Shown here piece after piece: positions 61,274 to 64,000 of a DNA stretch of 64,000 nucleotides. Both the position numbers and the translations under genes were made by a program. The notes under the pieces are model-generated. The model ran no database searches. It had not been told where the DNA came from and saw nothing but the letters and a program-made list of their open reading frames with translations. How positions within the stretch are numbered: position 1 is the stretch's first letter; every line of letters starts with the position of its first letter. The stretch is from Caldifermentibacillus hisashii. GTDB taxonomy: Bacteria; Bacillota; Bacilli; Bacillales; Caldibacillaceae. The DNA lies in NCBI RefSeq assembly GCF_027568575.1, contig NZ_JANUVP010000019.1; one strand, written 5' to 3'.

Positions 61274-62338
61274 TTATATTGGCTTTTTTCTATGCTTATT
61301 CTGATTATTTATTTTTTTCCACTTATATTTTTCTTCCACTTGGGCAAGCTTATCATTTTTTCGTTCCAAATAAGCGAGTTCCCTCTGTAATTTAAAGTAG
61401 CTTTGCAATCTTTTTTCATCTAAATCACCACTTTGAACAGCAGCTTTCACAGCACAATTTGGTTCATTATGATGTGAACAATTTCGGAATTGGCATTGTT
61501 TCGCAAGTTCCTCAATATCTTTAAAACTTTCGGAAAGACCGGAATCTGCTTCCCATAACTGGAGTTCCCGCATTCCGGGTGTATCAATAATTAATCCGCC
61601 ATTAGGTAACGAGATTAGCTCGCGGTAAGTGGTAGTATGTTTTCCACGTCCGTCTCCTTCATGAATTTCTTGTGTAAGTTGTTTTTCTTCACCTAAAAGA
61701 TAATTTGTCAAAGTTGATTTTCCGGCACCTGAAGAACCGAGTAAAGCAACCGTTTTTCCAGTTTCAAAGTATTCCATAATCTCCTCTAAACCGGTTTGAT
61801 TGACCACACTAACTACATGGACAGGCACTCCAAAAGCTACAGTTTCTACACTACTTTTATATTTTTCAATACCATCACATAAATCAGCTTTTGTCAGCAC
61901 GACAACGGGATTTGCGCCGCTTTCCCAAGCCATTAATAGATAGCGTTCAAGTCTCCTTGGATTAAAATCTTGGTTTAAAGATTGAACAATGAAGACTGTA
62001 TTTATATTAGTTGCAATAATTTGCTCTTCTGTTGTATTTCCGGCTACTTTTCGCGAAAACTTACTAAATCTTGGCAATAAGTGGTGAATCGTGGCTTTCC
62101 CTTCATTTATTCGCTCAGTAAGAATAACCCAATCCCCAACTGCAGGAAAATTCTCTCGAGAAATTGCTTCGAAACGATATTTTCCGGATACTTCGGCAAA
62201 ATATTCGCCATTGTCAGTCATAACTCGATACATATTCTTATGTTCAAGGGTAATTCTCCCTACAGTAAATCCATCTTGCTGATATTTCGTAAAAACCTTT
62301 TGTAGTGTTTCATTCCAACCTAAATCTTGTAAGTTCAA
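61274..62338 (-). CDS. rsgA: Ribosome biogenesis GTPase RsgA, paralogue-type
   Basis: This 354-residue circularly permuted GTPase acts in 30S maturation. An OB-fold N-terminus (VGRITLEHKNMYRVMTDNGE) precedes motifs in permuted order: G4 VVVLTKADLCD, then G1 LLGSSGAGKSTLTNYLLGE and G3 IIDTPGMRELQL. The C-terminal zinc site is CQFRNCSHHNEPNC. This longer, basic-tailed form is the type usually present beside the housekeeping YloQ, but whether a second copy exists cannot be seen here. The TTG start lies 9 nt from TAGGAG. A leader peptide and an attenuator-like hairpin lie upstream, suggesting induction by ribosome stalling. Confidence 0.88.
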   Translation of the reverse strand: MNLQDLGWNETLQKVFTKYQQDGFTVGRITLEHKNMYRVMTDNGEYFAEVSGKYRFEAISRENFPAVGDWVILTERINEGKATIHHLLPRFSKFSRKVAGNTTEEQIIATNINTVFIVQSLNQDFNPRRLERYLLMAWESGANPVVVLTKADLCDGIEKYKSSVETVAFGVPVHVVSVVNQTGLEEIMEYFETGKTVALLGSSGAGKSTLTNYLLGEEKQLTQEIHEGDGRGKHTTTYRELISLPNGGLIIDTPGMRELQLWEADSGLSESFKDIEELAKQCQFRNCSHHNEPNCAVKAAVQSGDLDEKRLQSYFKLQRELAYLERKNDKLAQVEEKYKWKKINNQNKHRKKPI

Positions 62339-62372
62339 TTTCGATTTCTCCTAGGAAAGGTAAATTTTGGCA

Positions 62373-62399
62373 AAATAAAAAGACCGCACATACGGTCCT
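62373..62399 (-). terminator. Attenuator-like terminator before rsgA
   Basis: On the minus strand GACCG and CGGTC form a stem followed by TTTTTATTTT, 35 nt before the rsgA start. Just upstream CTTATGGGC and GGCTCATAGG can pair (62409–62433), offering a second structure between the leader frame and the terminator. Confidence 0.65.
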
Positions 62400-62463
62400 T
62401 GAAAAATAAAACCCTATGAGCCGGCACTGCCCATAAGATATCTACCATTCCCAAAAAGGAGAA

Positions 62464-62535
62464 TTACAAACATAGATACGAGGGCTGTGCAAATATGTTC
62501 AGTTGCTTGTTATCCTTCATAACTTGCTTTTTCAT
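62464..62535 (-). CDS. Putative leader peptide controlling rsgA
   Basis: A 23-codon frame (MKKQVMKDNKQLNIFAQPSY, then LCL) starts at an ATG with GAGGGA 6 nt upstream. It is followed by two hairpins and a terminator before rsgA. This is the arrangement of translational attenuation leaders found before resistance and ribosome-rescue genes in Bacillaceae. The peptide itself is not recognised. Confidence 0.5.
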   Translation of the reverse strand: MKKQVMKDNKQLNIFAQPSYLCL

Positions 62536-62538
62536 AAA

Positions 62539-62801
62539 ACATCCCTCGCTTTCTGGTAATTCGTATTTTAATAATATTCGACTCTTAAGGAAAAGTAAAG
62601 TGATTTAATGAAATTTTTTGTCATTCTACTTATTATATTGGGAGTACAGCGCAAATAAATGAACTATACAAAAGGTGTCGATCGGAAATGGTCGGCTCTT
62701 TTTTAATACGTTAAGAAAGTATAAATTACCAGCAAAGAAGCGAATTCGACGTAGTTGGAAATTTTAAGAATTAAGTATAAGTGCTCTTGCGGCTTTGCTT
62801 T
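62539..62801. other. Gene-free stretch with repeat similarity
   Basis: Around 62708–62800 the text AAGTATAAATTACCAG...AAGTATAAGTGCTCTTGC resembles 40098–40140 and leads into the 37-bp hairpin repeat. The rsgA promoter should lie near 62580 but no clear boxes are seen. Confidence 0.4.
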
Positions 62802-62838
62802 CGCCTAAAGGCTCGGCAATCGCCGAGTTTTCTTTATA
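62802..62838 (+). repeat. 37-bp hairpin repeat, copy B
   Basis: CGCCTAAAGGCTCGGCAATC then GCCGAGTTTTCTTTATA. CTCGGC/GCCGAG is a perfect stem followed by TTTTC. It matches the copy at 40267. Confidence 0.65.
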
Positions 62839-62905
62839 GTTTGGCAAACAATAAGGTCAAGGAATAAATAAAAAGTGGACTTTGGGAAAAAATGACTCGA
62901 TTTTC

Positions 62906-62953
62906 TTGACATGGAAATTGTCTTAGTGTACCATTTGATTAGGACACTAAGAC
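62906..62953 (+). promoter_or_regulatory. Promoter with GntR operator
   Basis: TTGACA, 17 nt, TACCAT forms the promoter. GTCTTAGTGT and ACACTAAGAC are perfect 10-nt arms 14 nt apart that cover the -10 box, so a dimeric repressor bound here would block it. The GntR protein encoded 24 bp further on is the obvious candidate. Confidence 0.75.
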
Positions 62954-62976
62954 ACGGAGGTATTGGGGGTGAAAAA

Positions 62977-63345
62977 ATGGAATTCAATAGTAATTTACCA
63001 ATCTATATTCAAATTATGAACCTAATAAAAACAAAAATTGCATCGGGCGAACTAAATGGGGGTGATAAATTGCCATCTGTACGAGAATTTTCAAAAGAGA
63101 TGAAAGTAAATCCGAATACGATTCAAAGGGTTTACCAGGAACTGGAGCGGGAAAAACTGGTTTTTACACAAAGAGGCATGGGGACGTTTGTAACTGAGGA
63201 TACAGATATAATAAAAAACTTGAAAAAGGATCGAGCAGCCGAACTGATAAATCAGTTTTTCCTCGATATGGGAAGTCTTGGTTTTAGAATAGATGCTATA
63301 AAAAAAATGGTTTCAGAATGGACCAATAAGGAGGAGAGCATATGA
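62977..63345 (+). CDS. GntR-family repressor (YtrA/YhcF type)
   Basis: The 122-residue protein has an N-terminal winged helix (PIYIQIMNLIKTKIASGELN, LPSVREFSKEMKVNPNTIQRVYQELE, GMGTFVTED) and a short helical tail (about residues 80–122) typical of the YtrA subfamily, which controls ABC transporter genes. The ATG lies 5–6 nt from GGGGGTG. Its stop overlaps the start of the ATPase gene (ATGA). A palindromic operator overlaps the promoter, so negative autoregulation relieved by a cell-envelope signal is likely. Confidence 0.9.
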   Translation: MEFNSNLPIYIQIMNLIKTKIASGELNGGDKLPSVREFSKEMKVNPNTIQRVYQELEREKLVFTQRGMGTFVTEDTDIIKNLKKDRAAELINQFFLDMGSLGFRIDAIKKMVSEWTNKEESI

Positions 63346-64000
63346 GCAATATCGTGGAAATAAACAATCTGACAAAAAAATATGCAAACAAAACAGCATT
63401 GGACAACGTTAACTTGAATATTGAACGAGGAAAAGTGGTCGGTATCCTAGGACCGAACGGCAGCGGAAAAACGACGCTGATAAAAATTTTAACAGGACTG
63501 TTAAGGCAAACGAGTGGAGAAGTTTTGATTGACGGAAATAAAGTCGGGGTGAAAACGAAATCTGCTGTTTCCTATTTACCTGATCGAAATTTTCTGTATA
63601 AATGGATGCGAATTGAAGATGCCTGCCATATGTACAAAGATTTTTACACAGATTTTGATGAAGCAAAGTTTAATGAATTGCTGGCTTTTATGAATTTGAA
63701 CAGAAGTATGAAAATTGACAGTTTATCAAAAGGGATGCATGAAAAATTAAATCTTGCTCTTGTCTTGTCGAGAAATGCAAAGCTGTATATTTTGGATGAA
63801 CCGATTGCCGGTGTTGATCCGGTAGCTAGAGACCAGATTTTAGATGCGATTATTAATAATTATAATGAAGATAGCTCGATGATTATTACGACACATTTGG
63901 TTAGAGATATGGAGAGCATGTTTGATGAAGTTGTTTTCTTAAAAGATGGACAGATTGTTTTAACTGGAAATGCAGAAGCACTTAGGGAAGAAAAAGGTAA
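63342..64000 (+). CDS. ABC transporter ATP-binding protein, cut by window edge
   Basis: 219 codons are seen and the frame is open at the last base. Walker A is GILGPNGSGKTTLIKIL, signature DSLSKGMHEKLNLALVLSR, Walker B LYILDEPIAGVDP and the switch His lies in MIITTHLVRDMES. The LSKGM form of the signature (in place of LSGGQ) is common in YtrB/YhcG-type exporters linked to GntR regulators. The permease partner should follow outside the window. Confidence 0.9.
   Translation, partial: MSNIVEINNLTKKYANKTALDNVNLNIERGKVVGILGPNGSGKTTLIKILTGLLRQTSGEVLIDGNKVGVKTKSAVSYLPDRNFLYKWMRIEDACHMYKDFYTDFDEAKFNELLAFMNLNRSMKIDSLSKGMHEKLNLALVLSRNAKLYILDEPIAGVDPVARDQILDAIINNYNEDSSMIITTHLVRDMESMFDEVVFLKDGQIVLTGNAEALREEKG

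Overview
The window looks like chromosome of a low-GC, Gram-positive, spore-former-type bacterium of the Bacillaceae. The evidence is strong AGGAGG-type ribosome binding sites with frequent TTG and GTG starts, a TasA/CalY–SipW biofilm locus, an S-box leader, YwaC, YoaP, YqjA, DUF4317 and linearmycin-type (Lnr) homologues, and cre-like CcpA sites. A large wall-anchored amylopullulanase and two family 3 glucosidases suggest a saccharolytic, possibly thermophilic Bacillus relative such as Caldibacillus. That species guess is inference only.

Layout. Positions 1–1.6 kb hold debris: the start of a transposase, a SagB-like fragment and an ABC ATPase tail. Positions 2–5.6 kb hold two TasA/CalY fibre proteins, a TapA-like protein, a SipW signal peptidase and a wall-anchored protein with a TasA-like domain. 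Positions 5.7–20 kb are mixed: a DHFR-like protein, a Phd–Uma2 fusion, YoaP, a sigma/anti-sigma fusion, an MFS exporter, the alarmone synthetase YwaC, an AEC transporter, three envelope proteins, a Pit phosphate transporter, tRNA-Leu(CAG) and a HAD phosphatase.

Positions 20–36 kb carry the most coherent accessory system. A chemoreceptor fused to a sugar-binding domain diverges from a LytTR response regulator and GHKL kinase. After these come a second chemoreceptor, a membrane-anchored and circularly permuted GH3 enzyme, a second GH3, a GtrA-like protein, a family 2 glycosyltransferase and UDP-galactopyranose mutase. Two direct-repeat pairs with a 21-bp period, the geometry expected of LytTR sites, lie upstream of the second chemoreceptor and of the first GH3 gene. 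They suggest that the two-component system drives both.

Positions 36–43 kb hold methionine genes (an S-box-controlled MetE-like protein, and MetA), DUF4317, a small HTH/membrane pair and an amidinotransferase. Positions 43–49 kb hold a 52-bp-period palindromic array and an lnrJKLMN-like detoxification operon. Positions 49–53 kb hold YqjA and decayed genes. Positions 53–60 kb hold the amylopullulanase under a cre site. Positions 60–64 kb hold a nucleotidyltransferase/antitoxin-like pair, an RsgA paralogue behind a leader-peptide attenuator, and a GntR–ABC operon cut by the window edge.

Repetitive DNA stands out. There are three copies of a 119-bp terminal-inverted-repeat element, two arrays with a period of about 52 bp, two copies of a 37-bp hairpin repeat, one larger dispersed repeat, and five genes whose 3' ends are followed by decaying copies of themselves. 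All calls come from reading the sequence; no database search was run.
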